A DNA stretch of 64,000 bases from Thamnidium elegans (taxonomy: Eukaryota; Mucoromycota; Mucoromycetes; Mucorales; Mucoraceae). Positions 34,449 to 45,375 of the stretch are shown here, piece after piece (positions within the stretch are counted from its first letter, which is position 1; each line of letters starts with the position of its first letter). The stretch covers positions 744,001 through 808,000 of the forward strand of contig JAIXMG010000004.1 of NCBI GenBank assembly GCA_025201345.1, written 5' to 3'. Both the position numbers and the translations under genes were made by a program. A model generated the notes under the pieces. The model was not told the DNA's origin, did not search any database, and was given only the letters and a program-made list of their open reading frames with translations.

Positions 34449-34936
34449 ATGGAAAAGTTTAAAGAGGTATGTAAATTCTTTAAATAGTTGGGTACAAAGT
34501 AGTATATATAACGCGATACATGTAGAAATTAGCAGCTTTACGCGCGGAGACTGATAATGCCAATGCACGCTCTGACGAGTACACAGCTACTTTGAAACAA
34601 CTAGAAACAGACCACATCCAAAAGGACCATGAACTTCATTCTTTACAATCCAAGGTCAAGTTATTGGAAAATAAATTGGATAAGACTGAATCCGAATTAC
34701 AAACTGCTTCAAAAAAGTAAAATTAAAAAAAAAAAAAAAAAAAAAAGGAAACGTAACTTATAAAATATATTAGTTTTCAGGACGCAGACTTGAGAGTAGA
34801 GGAATTGGAAAAGAATGCTACTAAACTTGAACAGGAGTTGGAAGCTGCTGAAAAAAGAAACGAGGAGCTCAAGGAGCTTTACAAGAGTGCAAAGGAAGAA
34901 ATGGATGAATTGGAACGTCAATTAGAAGTAGTCTAA
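34449..34936 (+). CDS. Tropomyosin
   Basis: An actin-cable stabilising coiled coil. Three exons: MEKFKE; KLAALRAETDNANARSDEYT through KVKLLENKLDKTESELQTAS; and DADLRVEELEKNATKLEQEL to the end LERQLEVV. A heptad pattern runs without proline from end to end. The start M-E-K-F-K-E-K-L resembles fungal tropomyosins (M-D-K-I-K-E-K-L). For the second intron I chose the acceptor at 34773 (TATTAG), which gives KNFQDADLRV in frame; using the later TTTTCAG would bring in a stop. The protein is about 140 residues, close to the shorter fungal forms. Confidence 0.88.
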
Positions 34937-34944
34937 TAAAATAA

Positions 34945-34980
<36 letters not shown>

Positions 34981-35335
34981 TTACACACCTTAAAGCGGGA
35001 GTTTAATCGTTTTCTTAAACGAATAAAATCCCCTGTAGATGGTGCGATATTATATCCCTCCCCCTCTTACACTTTGCAATAAAAGAAAAAGAAAAATATA
35101 ATGAAAATATATAACAGCAAAATATCCCTTTTCCCTTTCTTTCTTTCTTTTTTTTTTTATATGTGATTACAAACAAAAAAGCTCGCGAAAAAGCTTACTG
35201 AACGTGACGTCAGTTTTCGCACACACTGAAGTAGCCAATAAGCCGATATCTCGGCATATATGAAGAATTCTTTTTTTTTTAAATATATATCCTTTTTCTC
35301 TCTCCTATATCATAATTTAAAAATAAATAAATCAA
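34937..35335. other. Spacer and promoter of the DUF202 gene
   Basis: Poly-T tract of about 30 bases (34950-34979), then AT-rich sequence with pyrimidine runs and the CRE-like site listed separately. No coding signal. Confidence 0.5.
35205..35212 (+). promoter_or_regulatory. CRE palindrome TGACGTCA, overlapping AACGTG
   Basis: A perfect 8-base CREB/ATF (fungal Atf1) consensus lies 124 bases upstream of the DUF202 start codon. It overlaps AACGTG (35201-35206), the complement of CACGTT. In sequence this AT-rich an exact CRE is unlikely by chance, so stress- or cAMP-type control of this gene is a fair guess. Confidence 0.45.
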
Positions 35336-36130
35336 ATGAATCGACAAACAAGGGATTCAGAAAGTATATCTACATTGAAAGACACTATTCCACCTTCGAT
35401 TTGTAACCACTCAATTCAAGAACCAGTAAACGTTGAGCCACCGTTTCTTGTACGAACAAAGACCCGGGAAGAAAAAGATACGATGAGACAACAATTTAAA
35501 AATCAAGAATTACAAAAGGATAAAAGACCGTATGGATGGTTACAACGTTTTTATACAAGATTTTCTACTTCTTTCATGTTGGAAAATAAAGCTGCAACAG
35601 CCAGAGATCACTTGGGTAAAAGAAAAGAAAGATTTATTATACACACATATATATATATATTTTTTAGTCCTTATGCTCCTTTTTATAATTCCTATATTAA
35701 TCCCTGATTTTCTACTTACAGCTAATGAACGTACATTTCTGGCCTGGTTAAGAACGTCACTATCTTTAATTACTGTGGGTGTTGGTAAAGTAAAAAATAA
35801 TAATAATAATAATCATAATCTGTGTGTGTGTGTATTTTTTGACAAGTCTTGATTAATTAACGATTAGCAATTACCCAACTTTATCATTTGACTCCACCTG
35901 GAGAACAAAATCAAGTAACACACGCCAAAGCTGGAAAATCTTTAGGTGCGACATTTGTTGTATTTAGTATTTTGTTTCTTTATTTTGCAAATGCTCGTTA
36001 TTTTCATGCACAGATAGCATTAACTAAGGGACAGTTCCCAGCAAGTAGAGGTGCAGTCATTTTTGGATCCACATGTATTCTAGCTGTGTTGATTGCCATG
36101 TTTATTGTCATCTTATTAGACATGAAATAA
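35336..36130 (+). CDS. DUF202 (YidH-type) three-helix membrane protein
   Basis: Three exons encode about 220 residues. A soluble N-terminus (to about residue 93) precedes the DUF202 domain: ANERTFLAWLRTSLSLITVG, a signature shared with VTC membrane modules, then VAITQLYHL. Two further helices follow (LGATFVVFSILFLYFANARY; VIFGSTCILAVLIAMFIVIL). Introns join DHL|ANERT and VGV|AITQL in frame. The domain is the YidH-like form rather than Vtc1 (which is about 130 residues and lacks the long N-terminus). Since the Vtc4-like protein in this window lacks its own membrane part, a DUF202 partner is of interest, but a link is only inference. Confidence 0.82.
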
Positions 36131-36319
36131 TCCTTTATAACACCTTTTTGTATTATTTCTCTCTCTCTTTATATGGCCTTTTTACAGCATATTATATAAT
36201 TCAAACACCTTTCATGCATTAATTTATTTACACTGTACCATTTGAAAATAAAAAAAAGTTATATTCCTTTCTGCAGATCCGACAACATTATCCCAGCCTA
36301 TGAGAACTTTTCAGGTTTA

Positions 36320-36350
<31 letters not shown>

Positions 36351-36813
36351 CCAAGCCCTTAAAAGGTATAAACAGCAGGGAAAATAATAGAATAAAATAA
36401 ACAGTTTCATCCAAGTATGTCGAACTTAATTGACGAAGCGGGGTGCATGTATAAACCTTTTTTTTTCAAGTAGTATGTATAAATGCATTTAATAACGTGT
36501 ACATGACATCAAATAAGCAGTACAAAAAAAAAAGCTTTGTGCCGTGTAAGAGACTCGCTCTAAAATCTTGACCAACTAACTTGTAATACAAAGTAAAAGA
36601 ATAGTTTAGCTCAAATGACGATTTTCCGAAGCAAAGAAAATATACATCGACTATGATTATATCGATTTGTTATTCGTTTCTCAAAAAAAATAAATAAATA
36701 ACCTAACATAACAAAATATTTATGTCAAAATTGTATATAAAGCACTTTGATTTTTTTTTAATACTCTTTTTTTCTTTTTTTAAATTCCCCCCCTTTTTTT
36801 TCCTATATAAATT
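36131..36813. other. Spacer upstream of zinc-knuckle gene
   Basis: AT-rich with T and A runs (for example about 25 T near 36325-36350). TATATAAAT at about 36804-36812 abuts the next start codon. No other feature seen. Confidence 0.45.
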
Positions 36814-37042
36814 ATGGTTTCATTTAAATTCAGTTTATTAACATGCAACGCTTCTTCTACCGAAAATACAATACCATTAGTGTATATCAAGGGCATTGAT
36901 ACTTCTGGAGGACAATGGTAAGCGTACACAAACTAGTTTTTTTTTTTTTTTTTTTTGCAGTATAGTCTAACATTTTTTTAACTCTAGTACTTGGTGTGGC
37001 CGTTACGGGCATAACAAAAGTTACTGCCCTCTACTAAAGTAG
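36814..37042 (+). CDS. Tiny CCHC zinc-knuckle protein (52 residues)
   Basis: Two exons (36814-36917 and 36988-37042) make exactly 53 codons including the stop. The protein starts MVSFKFSLLTCNASSTENT and ends CTWCGRYGHNKSYCPLLK. That end is an exact C-x2-C-x4-H-x4-C zinc knuckle, the type that binds single-stranded nucleic acid. The first Cys codon is split by the intron (TG|T). The nearer TTGCAG acceptor would lead to a stop after two more codons, so the CTCTAG acceptor at 36987 was chosen. I do not recognise a family. Retroelement Gag-derived knuckles and small RNA-binding proteins are both possible sources. Confidence 0.5.
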
Positions 37043-38657
37043 CATATTTTTACCCCTGAAGAAAAAAAAAAAAAAAAAAAAAAGACATAATACTTTGTAC
37101 ATACAAAAAAAAAATCCCCCTATAGCATTTTACCCTTTTTTTTTCCGCCTTAAAAAGTACTTTCCATTTAAATAAATAAAAAAGCTCTTTTTCTTTTTCT
37201 TATTTTAATGATACATCTGCGAAAATATAAATGTTTTTTTTTCGCAAGTACTTTCAATGGACACACTCTTTAACTTTAATTACTATTATTTTAATTGGAT
37301 AGATTTATTTGTTATACATTGTACAAAACGAATCATAAACAACCATGATTTATAAAAAGATTAAACACGAAAACAAAAAGGCGTAAAGGCGTAAAAACAA
37401 TTACCTTTAAAAAAGGTATTCATCATATGCTCAAAGTGTCTCATTTTTTGGTCCGTATTAAAAGATTTTAGAAAATCGATTTTAGAGCAGAAATTTTTAT
37501 TTTTTTCTTGGGGTGGAATAACAAATACGCACACAAAAAAAAAAAAAAAGGCGGATGACACACAAATAAGTCTATTGAAGGGAAACCATCTGAGAGCCGT
37601 GAAATTTATTCTAGACGTTTTTCATATAAATTTAAAAAAAAACAAAAAGATCCTATCTATGCCCCCGGGTCTGGAATAACTTTTATAGAAACTTGTGTAT
37701 TCATTTCTTTATTTTTAACCTTTTTAAACTTTCAATCTTTTTTAAATGTATCAAGGGGAGAGGGTTTATTCATGATTAAAATAAGCGTCATCGCACTTTT
37801 TAAGCCACTTACATTATAGCGGATATAGTTTTGATAAGAAAGCTTTTCATCATTTCCGTTCCGTGTTCTACAGAATTGCAGCATGATTCGTCTAGACTAA
37901 AAAGTACACACATATGTAAAAAAATGCCTTAAAAAGAGAAACAACTTCTTTTTCAACCGGACCAATATATTTGGTAAACTGTTGTGTAGAATCACTTTTT
38001 ATAGAGAGTTTCGATTTTTGTATCACGGTGGATAAAGTTTCCTTTGATGTGCGCTTTGACAATACATACTGTTTAACATCACTAATTGATCACTTGTCTT
38101 TTTTTTTTTTATATAGTTAGCAACCGAAAGAAAAAAAGTAATAACCTAATTTGTCACATTTAGAGTTATATTTCTGAAGAGTCAAAGCGATTCAAAGTTT
38201 CATCTCTAGCTAAATGCAAGATTTAAACCTGTTCTTCAAACGAGCAGTATAAGGGTCTAGAGTGAACACTTTCAAAATATTTACATTTGTTTGTTGGTAG
38301 TTTATAAGAAATATTAAGCTATTTTGTTTCATAAATACCGGCGTTTTTTTTTTGCACGACACAAATATCAAAAAAAGCTACTTTTAAAAAAAAAAAAAAA
38401 AAATGATGTTTACTGGCGATTTTACCCACTTAACAAAATACTTCTGATTATCATCGACATTGACTGTGCACCATTGAGTTGGATCCCGCAAGAGATAGGG
38501 AAACTAATCTGTTTTAGGAAATTCACTTGTGGGCGATCACTTTTAGTCACTGCCATGACGTACAAGATATTTTTTTTTAGCGTGGATTTTTAGTCGTTTT
38601 TAAATTAAATTACCTTTTGGCTCCTTTCTTTCTCTCTCTCTTTTATTTTCTCACAGT
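37043..38657. other. Gene-poor spacer
   Basis: 1.6 kb of AT-rich sequence with A runs (37063-37083, 37536-37549) and no coding, tRNA or repeat-element signal that I can support. The last 60 bases are a pyrimidine-rich stretch ending CTCACAG just before the next ATG, which could be a splice acceptor for an untranslated first exon. Confidence 0.45.
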
Positions 38658-39030
38658 ATGAATACGCAACAACCATCATCAGGCGATTTAAAAGATCTTG
38701 TTCATCAACACAAACACCAAAAAGCCAGTCCACCTTCTTTATTAGAGCGACGTCAATGCAGTAATAAAGAAGACGATCATTGTATATCTCCTATGCCTAT
38801 GGGTGCAGAACGCATGGCTGCTTTACGAGATTTAGGCGCTACCTTCGAAGAGGGTAAAAAAACAATTGCCAAAGTAGCTACTCCTACTGAAACCATCGTA
38901 CCGAGTTTTGTCGATTCTGATCATTTAGAGGTAACTAAACCTTTTTTTTTTAAAAGATGCGAGTAAAACATTAAGTAGTCTATAGGAAATACTTCATGAT
39001 AAACAAGCTAGTAGCGACAAACAATCCTAA
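38658..39030 (+). CDS. Small soluble hypothetical protein
   Basis: Two exons joined at GAG|GTAACT and TCTATAG|GAA give about 105 residues. The sequence is hydrophilic: a His/Gln/Ser-rich start (VHQHKHQKASPPSLLERRQC), a central GAERMAALRDLGATFEEGKK helix, and an acidic end (DSDHLEEILHDKQASSDKQS). No membrane segment or known motif. It is followed at 507 bases by the Nup96 gene on the same strand; no link is evident. Confidence 0.55.
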
Positions 39031-39536
39031 TCACAAATCAATACCATAATATATATAAAAGCACATGTATCATTAGCCCTCTCCTTTTCTTAAATAAACT
39101 TTTAATTGTATAGTCTTGTCTAAAGGAATGAATGTTATATGGTTAAACCCTGTTATTTAAATTAATAGTACTCTCCCCTCCCCCCCGTACGTCATACTTG
39201 TTTTTTTTTCCTTTCAAAGTGCATATATTTTAATATAAATGTTTACTAATGTATAAATACGTTAGCGAGCGAAAAAAAAGTGATAACCAAATAGCCTTTT
39301 AATATATGGTGTTCATTGGCTTGCCCATTCTTCCAAGGACATCTAATCGTTTCATATCAGAGTTGTACAATTGCTCATGATAAAATGAAAAATCTGTGGG
39401 CATCTTGAACTGACATTGAAACTTTTGGGAGCTCTGGCCGTCACTTTTTGGCCTCCTTTTTTTTTAAACTTTCAGTAAGGAAGAGTACATGCTTCCTTTC
39501 TTTCTCTTTTAAATATATATATATATATATATAAAA
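39031..39536. other. Spacer upstream of Nup96
   Basis: Promoter space; a (TA)n run at about 39513-39532 lies just upstream of the ATG. Nothing else recognised, and in particular no Nup98-like FG repeats or autoproteolytic domain. Confidence 0.5.
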
Positions 39537-41213
39537 TGTTAGGAAAAAAACGTAGCCATCCCAGTACTTCTATGATGAAAAGGTAAAAAGTTTTCTCTCC
39601 CTTTTTTTTTTAAAAAAAAACATGCTTACGTTTTAAATAAATCAGTGGTATTGTTGATTCCAAAAGTCAATTATTAGAACAAGTATGATAATCGTAGCAG
39701 CTTTTTGTTCGCAATTAAACTTTCTTCTTTGTAGAGATCTCATCAGGTCATGACATTATTACAACAACAGACAAAGCTAATTGCAAACGCGAATGGTTTA
39801 CCAACACCCCACTTGGACGCCGATGCCGATTTATCAGTTTACAACACACCATTATTAAAAAAGTTCTCTGTCGATGTCAATTTAATCTGGAGTTTAGCTG
39901 TTGCTTTATACAAGGGCACCGTGCAAACCTGGTTCCGCGAGTTAGTTTCACCTGGTCTAACGAGTCAATTAGACGTGATTCGACGACAATCTGGTTCGGA
40001 TCAATTTGCCTGTGCATTTACATACTTATCATTTGGACAACGCGACTTGGCCAGTGAAGAAGCCAAGAAAAACAAAGATTTTCAACTGGCAATGTACATC
40101 TCTCATTCCGAGTTTAAAAACGTAAAGTATCTTGCGCAGGATCATATCCATACTTTGACAGCACAAGGTCAGTGGCAAGACATGTCGTCGTTCCATAAAC
40201 GGTGTTGGTACGCTGTCGCAGGCCAATTAGGCTATTCAGATACAGACAAGTTGACTGTGACCGAAAGAGTCTCTTGGCAATGCACGTTGGGTATGTATCT
40301 TTGGTACGGAAACGAAGCGGACGAAACACCTTCGCTTGAAAGATACAATCGTACCTTTGATGAATCCGTAGCAAATATTCACCACCTCAAAACAACAAAA
40401 TACACTGCGTCTCCCGATTTATCTTGTTTATGGTATCAGTTATTACAATGGTGGCTAGGCGATGCAAGTGTAGCTCAAATCGACGCTTGGCCTTTAGATT
40501 TAGTTTGGCTATTAAATATCTATAAACCTTCTGGTTCAATTGATTCGTCTTACTTGTTAAAATGGGTAGAGCAATTAGAAAGAATTGATCAAGCCGAATT
40601 AGCTATTTATGCTGCATTATTTTTACCAGAGTAAGTTTTATAATCATTATTTATATATTGTATTTTAATTTGATAATAGGCCTCAACAACGTGTCAATGA
40701 TATTTTGCGTCAGTGTGAATGGACAGACGAAGACAAATTATTAAACGTATACCATATTCCGAGCAAAAATCTGTGTTTGGCCAAAGCATTACATGCACAT
40801 GATGAATGGGATTTTATTGAAGAGTACAAGATCCTTTTGGAAGGTGCTTTATACGAACAAGCAAAGATGAATTTATTGTGTTTTGTTTTACCTGTATACT
40901 TTAAATGTAAAGGTTTGAAATAGTAAATGTAGACTATTGATATTGACTTTTTTTATTTTATTTTATTTTTTTTAAAAAAAAAGTTGATGATACATCCATT
41001 GAAAAATGTTTGTCTTATACCAAGGCTTACCCAAAAGGACAAGATGAACTTATCCAACATATTCAAAACACTCTAACATATCTTTTAACGAACGATAAAA
41101 ATGCCGAGACATCTCAAATGCTCGTAGAAAAACTCAAACAAGTACCATCAAAGTACAGAGGAAGACATACGGAAGAATTATTTAAAAACTTGATTGAAGC
41201 CGTCTTATTTTAA
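39537..41213 (+). CDS. Nup96/Nup145C-type nucleoporin, stand-alone and short
   Basis: A structural Y-complex nucleoporin of about 480 residues in five exons. The helical ACE1/Nup96 domain is seen throughout: DVNLIWSLAVALYKGT, YLSFGQRDLASEEAKKNKD, FQLAMYISHS, VSWQCTLGMYLWYGNEAD, WVEQLERIDQAELAIYAALF, NLCLAKALHAHDEWDFIEEY and LLEGALYEQAKMNLLCFVLP. These follow the order of the Nup96 C-terminal domain. In most eukaryotes Nup96 is released by autocleavage from a Nup98-Nup96 precursor. Here the gene has its own ATG and a 30-residue basic lead-in, no Nup98 part and no N-terminal Nup96 strand region, so it is much shorter than yeast Nup145C (about 710). The intron before the last exon has a T8A9 run directly at its acceptor. 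Confidence 0.85.
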
Positions 41214-41248
41214 AAAAATAAAATTTTATTTACAAAAAAAAAAAAAAG

Positions 41249-41572
41249 CTATCTATGATCACAATACTTTTTATAAGCTAAAATGAGAGCAGCGCCAGTA
41301 ACTAAACCCTTATAAAAAGTAATGGCACTAGGAGAAGTTAAATAGTTTTCTGCTTCTTGAAGTTTAGGACCTGCTCTTGCTTGAAGATCTGCTAACTCGG
41401 CCTTTAATTTATTTACTTCTTCTTCTGCACGTCTAGTAGCTCTGGCTACTTCGTCATCTTGCAATACCCCGTCTACTTTCTTTGCACCTTCTTGAACTTT
41501 ATTTCCTAATTTATCTGCACCTTTTTGAATCTTTGATTCGATTTCATCTGCTTTTCGGGATGTAGTAGCCAT
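41249..41572 (-). CDS. Small coiled-coil protein with C-terminal membrane anchor
   Basis: A single-exon, 107-residue protein. Residues 1-80 are charged and helical (DEIESKIQKGADKLGNKVQE; EEEVNKLKAELADLQARAGP). A moderately hydrophobic segment near the end (FYKGLVTGAALILAYKKY) is followed by a short CDHR tail, giving a tail-anchored layout. The N-terminal repeats resemble apolipoprotein/LEA-like amphipathic helices. It may sit in the mitochondrial outer membrane or ER; I cannot name it. It converges on the Nup96 gene with only 35 bases between stops. Confidence 0.7.
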   Translation of the reverse strand: MATTSRKADEIESKIQKGADKLGNKVQEGAKKVDGVLQDDEVARATRRAEEEVNKLKAELADLQARAGPKLQEAENYLTSPSAITFYKGLVTGAALILAYKKYCDHR

Positions 41573-41706
41573 ATTTTATAACGAATAATAATAAATAAAA
41601 AAAGAAGAAAAAAAGATTGTTGTTTCGACTTTTTATTTCAAAAAAAAAAAAAAAAAAATAATCTCCCCGCGTTGAATTTTATTATATGACGATGAGTAAA
41701 ACCGAT

Positions 41707-42692
41707 TTAATGAACGTAATCTCTCTTTACAATAGCGTTAAAGGTATCCAAATTGTAAGCATATTCCTTTACAAATTCAGCTTCCATTTCATGCATACGA
41801 GAACCAATCAACACAAGTGAATGAAGAGGTCCACCGAAATCGACATTAACTAATTCCTCTAAAGTACCAGCGACAATCTTTTGGGTATCTGTACCAATAC
41901 GAGCACAACCGATAGCTAAAGAATCAGGCTTACAAATACCTTCATCACGCTTCTCTTCAATTTCTAAAAGTTGTTCAACTGCTTCATTTACTGTCATATA
42001 ACGAGGAGGTTCATAAATCAAACGTCCTCTACACATATTAAAAAATTGGCGTTAATTCCTTCTTCTTTTTTCCCTCCCCCCTTTTTTGTATACATGTCAT
42101 ACCTAGCCATGTTTTCAATACTTTGTTCCTTGACTTTAATATCCAACAAACATAATGTATGAAGACCAATTTGATGATTTTCTTTTACACGATCGTAGAA
42201 ACTGTCAGGACGCCAAGTCTCGGTGAAGAAGACGATAGAAATAGTCTGTCCAAAGTTATAAAGTTGAAGACCACAAGCACCAATAGCGTTCATAATAGAA
42301 GCATTGTGGATAACCTTGACTGGGATATTTAATTCACGAGCACGAATAACGAGATCAGTATGTGTAGTAGCACTGACAAAGAATAAAAATTTAGTAACTT
42401 TTTTTTTTTTTTGTTTTTTTTGTTTACTCTACCCGTAAGGATCACCGACAACCAAAAAGGAGACGTCAACCTTATCAGCATCAGCAAGAATAACATCACT
42501 TTCTGATTCAACCATCTCACGATCAGCAATAACAACTTCTTTACCATAGTATTCTTCCAGCTTTTCTTTACCGATAGTCAAGATAGAAGTATAAGCTTCT
42601 AAATAAACACGGCTAGAGCCCTTAACGGCTTCTAAACCTTTAACGGTGATATCCTTTTCGTCACCTAAACCAAGACCAATAACGTACAACAT
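41707..42692 (-). CDS. DPH5: Diphthine methyl ester synthase DPH5
   Basis: A SAM-dependent methyltransferase that methylates the modified histidine of elongation factor 2 in diphthamide synthesis. Three exons. The start [20 protein letters not shown] is the diagnostic N-terminus. Further motifs are [80 protein letters not shown] and [20 protein letters not shown]. The length of about 285 residues is normal. Both introns are confirmed by continuity of these motifs (DPYG|ATTHTD; ENMA|RGRL). I see nothing unusual in it. Confidence 0.96.
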
Positions 42693-42990
42693 GTGTAAAG
42701 GAAGAAGAAAAAAAAAAAAAGGTTTTTTTTTGACACCTGTAAAAAGAAAGTCGTTCTCAACAGTCACATATATTCTTTTTCTTTTTTTTTTTAGATGATC
42801 CTATTACAGTTTGAATACCTGTTTAAGGGATGTTAAGAACACCCTTCTTTATTAATGTTACATATATTTATATAAAAGTGAGAGAGAAAAAAGAAAAAAA
42901 AAGAGAGAAAAAGAAAAGAGGTGAGAGAGGGGATGAATTAAATGCATTGGTATGTGTTTTTTTTTCTCTTCTTTTGGTATGATATAGGGA

Positions 42991-43691
42991 TTAGAATTCT
43001 TGACTACGCTTATTGATACCAAACACTCTTACTTCGTGCATCGATGGTAATTTAGCGATTAATACGATTACAAGAGAGCAAAAGTTGATTGCGAATTGTA
43101 AGACGTCGTAATGAGTATAATGCGTACTTAACAAAAATCTATTTAAGGAAATCAATAATGAGTTTCCTCTCCCCCCTTTTTAAATATAATACTTACAAGC
43201 CAATTGGTACTGCCATAAGAAACTTTCTAGTAGCTGTGAATTGCACGCCATCATCAATTTGTTCCCATACCGTTAATCCATCATATGCTCCTTGATTATT
43301 ATCTATAGGTGTACCTTGTAACCAATGAAACATAACAAAGTGACTCTAAAAAAAAAAAAGGTGGTGTGAGTATATAACACATACACTATTAAGAAAAAAA
43401 AAAAAAAAAAAACTTACGATATTGAATGTTAAATTGGTCAATGTCCAGCTTGTCTCGGATGATATGAAAGGAATAAGTGAATATAGCAGTTTAATAACTA
43501 TAACAATTAATACACATGATAGCCATGCACCTGATACATGAATTGGTTTTAATATTATTATAGCAAAACTATACATGTATTTTTTTTTTTTTACCTTTGT
43601 AGCTCATAAAATTAGTGCTATAGTTTAATTGATTTGGTGCTGAACCTTGATCAAGGTAAAATGATGCTTTTCTTTCTTTGATGCTAGACAT
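42991..43691 (-). CDS. ORM1: ORM/ORMDL sphingolipid regulator
   Basis: An ER membrane protein that inhibits serine palmitoyltransferase, the first step of sphingolipid synthesis. Four exons. The conserved core is unmistakable: NFMSYKGAWLSCVLIVIVIK, SSETSWTLTNLTFNI, FVMFHWLQGTPIDNNQGAYD, LTVWEQIDDGVQFTATRKFL, MAVPIGLFLLSTHYTHYDVL and LPSMHEVRVFGINKRSQEF. The second-exon acceptor is GTATCAG|GTGCATGG; an internal frame reading further upstream is intron. The N-terminal tail (MSSIKERKASFYLDQ) is short, with two serines. Yeast Orm1/2 have a longer, kinase-regulated tail, so phospho-control may be reduced. Confidence 0.95.
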
Positions 43692-45132
43692 AGTTATGTA
43701 AAATAAAGTAAACAAAAAGAAGAAGAAGAAGAAGAGAATATCCATTTTTTTTTTTTTTTAAAAAAAAGGAAAAAAGTGACCTTTTTTTTATCACACGTAT
43801 CACTCAGGGTTTGGTTTAAAATAAACTCAGATACTTTCACTGTTGGCTTCTCGAGTTAATTTACTACTTTAATCTCTTTCTCACTCCAAAATAAGTTTTT
43901 TCATAGGAAGATCTCTGCGTATATCCCCACAACGTGGATTGTATATTTCACGTGGACATATTTACATGTATAAATACACTTTTTTTTCTTTGACAAGTTC
44001 ATACTTCTAGTTAAATAGTTATACCGAATCACCCTCTCGCTATTTTAATTTACCCCTATTCACGCTCAATCAAAGTATGATAAAAATGACACACAGCATA
44101 AATATAATTAAAATAGAAGCCATTGTAAAGCATACAATAAGCCGAAAGCTATTATAAGCATTACAAAAAAAAATCGCCCTGGATCTATATATGGAAATAA
44201 TCTCACACAGCCTAAATCATTCATCAAAATAGCTGTGTGGAACCTCAATCACTATATTTTGTATAACATGTTACCCCTTGAACCAAAACTGTTTTAACTA
44301 CACTTAAAATAGAACCATGCTTTTGAATCTTATATCCGTTTTATATTGATTGTCGAATATGAAAGGCTCGACGAGAAATTGCTACAAAAAAAAAAAAGAA
44401 AAAAAGAGGGGGTAATTTTAGTAGGGTTTGATTAAAAGGTACTGGTAATGGCGAAAGCATGATTTTTAAGCTGGAAACAAAACTTGTATTTCCTATACGA
44501 TCTTGTTTCTTCTATTGAATTTGCCCCTTATTCTGGCTCAAGAATATCCAAATCATGGGTGAAATTTGATTTTTTATTGGTTATTTATTTGATTTAAAGG
44601 TTAGAAAAAGGATGAAATGAAAATGTTAAAAGGTTAATTTTGACATATCTTGATTTTAGTATTATGCTTTAAATGTCAGAGATGTTATTAAAGAGACATT
44701 CAACGATAAGAAAAGAAGAAAGAGAAGTACGAAGATATTGATGATAGCAAAGTAACACTTTCCTTCAAGATGTAAATATATACAATCTTTATTATGATAA
44801 CTCTAGTTAAAAAAAAAAAAAACCTGTATAATAAAAAAATAAAAAAAACGTGTTTGGGATTAAAACTAGCTACTAGTACCGTTACGTTTTTTTATTTGTC
44901 ACTATTATTATTAAATTGTATATATACAGCTAGTTTTCTACAACCCCTTCCTTTTATTAGCAGACGTCTAAACATTTATATATCATTACGACAAACCACC
45001 CGCCCGAGATAAGCAATAGACTCTAGAAAAAGAGGTCCGAAAAAAGAGATGTTTAGTGGTGTCGCCGTAAAATTTTATTTTTAGAACTAAACAGCTAATA
45101 TTCCAGTTCCTCCTCCGGAAGTTGTTTATCCC
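43692..45132. other. Divergent spacer
   Basis: ORM promoter and about 1.3 kb of AT-rich sequence. A GAA repeat near 43721-43735 and a T15A8 junction (43745-43767) lie in the ORM leader. No gene supported; the 44794-45012 open frame with a hydrophobic stretch looks spurious. Confidence 0.45.
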
Positions 45133-45375
45133 ATGTCTGTGCGTCCCAGTGCTTCTCCATTAGTCAGAAGAAAAGATACTGCATGTCCCATTATATGCGT
45201 AGATAGCTGTAGAATTATTGACGATGTATGTTGTTCTGGTGCAGCAACTCTTCTGCAGTTCCTACTTTATCCTCTTCAGTTGCCAGTAAATCCGCCTGCA
45301 GCTGCTACCAACGAAAGTAATGCGTCGGCATTATTAGTAGTTCTATTCACTATTATTGGTGTTTATCAATTTTAG
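45133..45375 (+). CDS. Possible small Cys-rich protein with hydrophobic tail
   Basis: An 80-residue frame starting MSVRPSASPLVRRKDTACPI continues into CVDSCRIIDDVCCSG, a cysteine cluster, then LLQFLLYPLQLP and ends NASALLVVLFTIIGVYQF, a hydrophobic C-terminus like a GPI-anchor signal or tail anchor. The same frame extends upstream to an acceptor-like ACTAAACAG at about 45091, with proline-rich coding character (IPVPPPEVVYP), so a first exon may exist. I could not find a convincing one with a signal peptide. No family recognised. Confidence 0.35.
   Translation: MSVRPSASPLVRRKDTACPIICVDSCRIIDDVCCSGAATLLQFLLYPLQLPVNPPAAATNESNASALLVVLFTIIGVYQF

Noticed and set aside
44794..45012. 72-codon frame with a hydrophobic stretch
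   Set aside because: Starts with a poly-Lys run from an A tract, has no family resemblance, and sits in AT-rich spacer.
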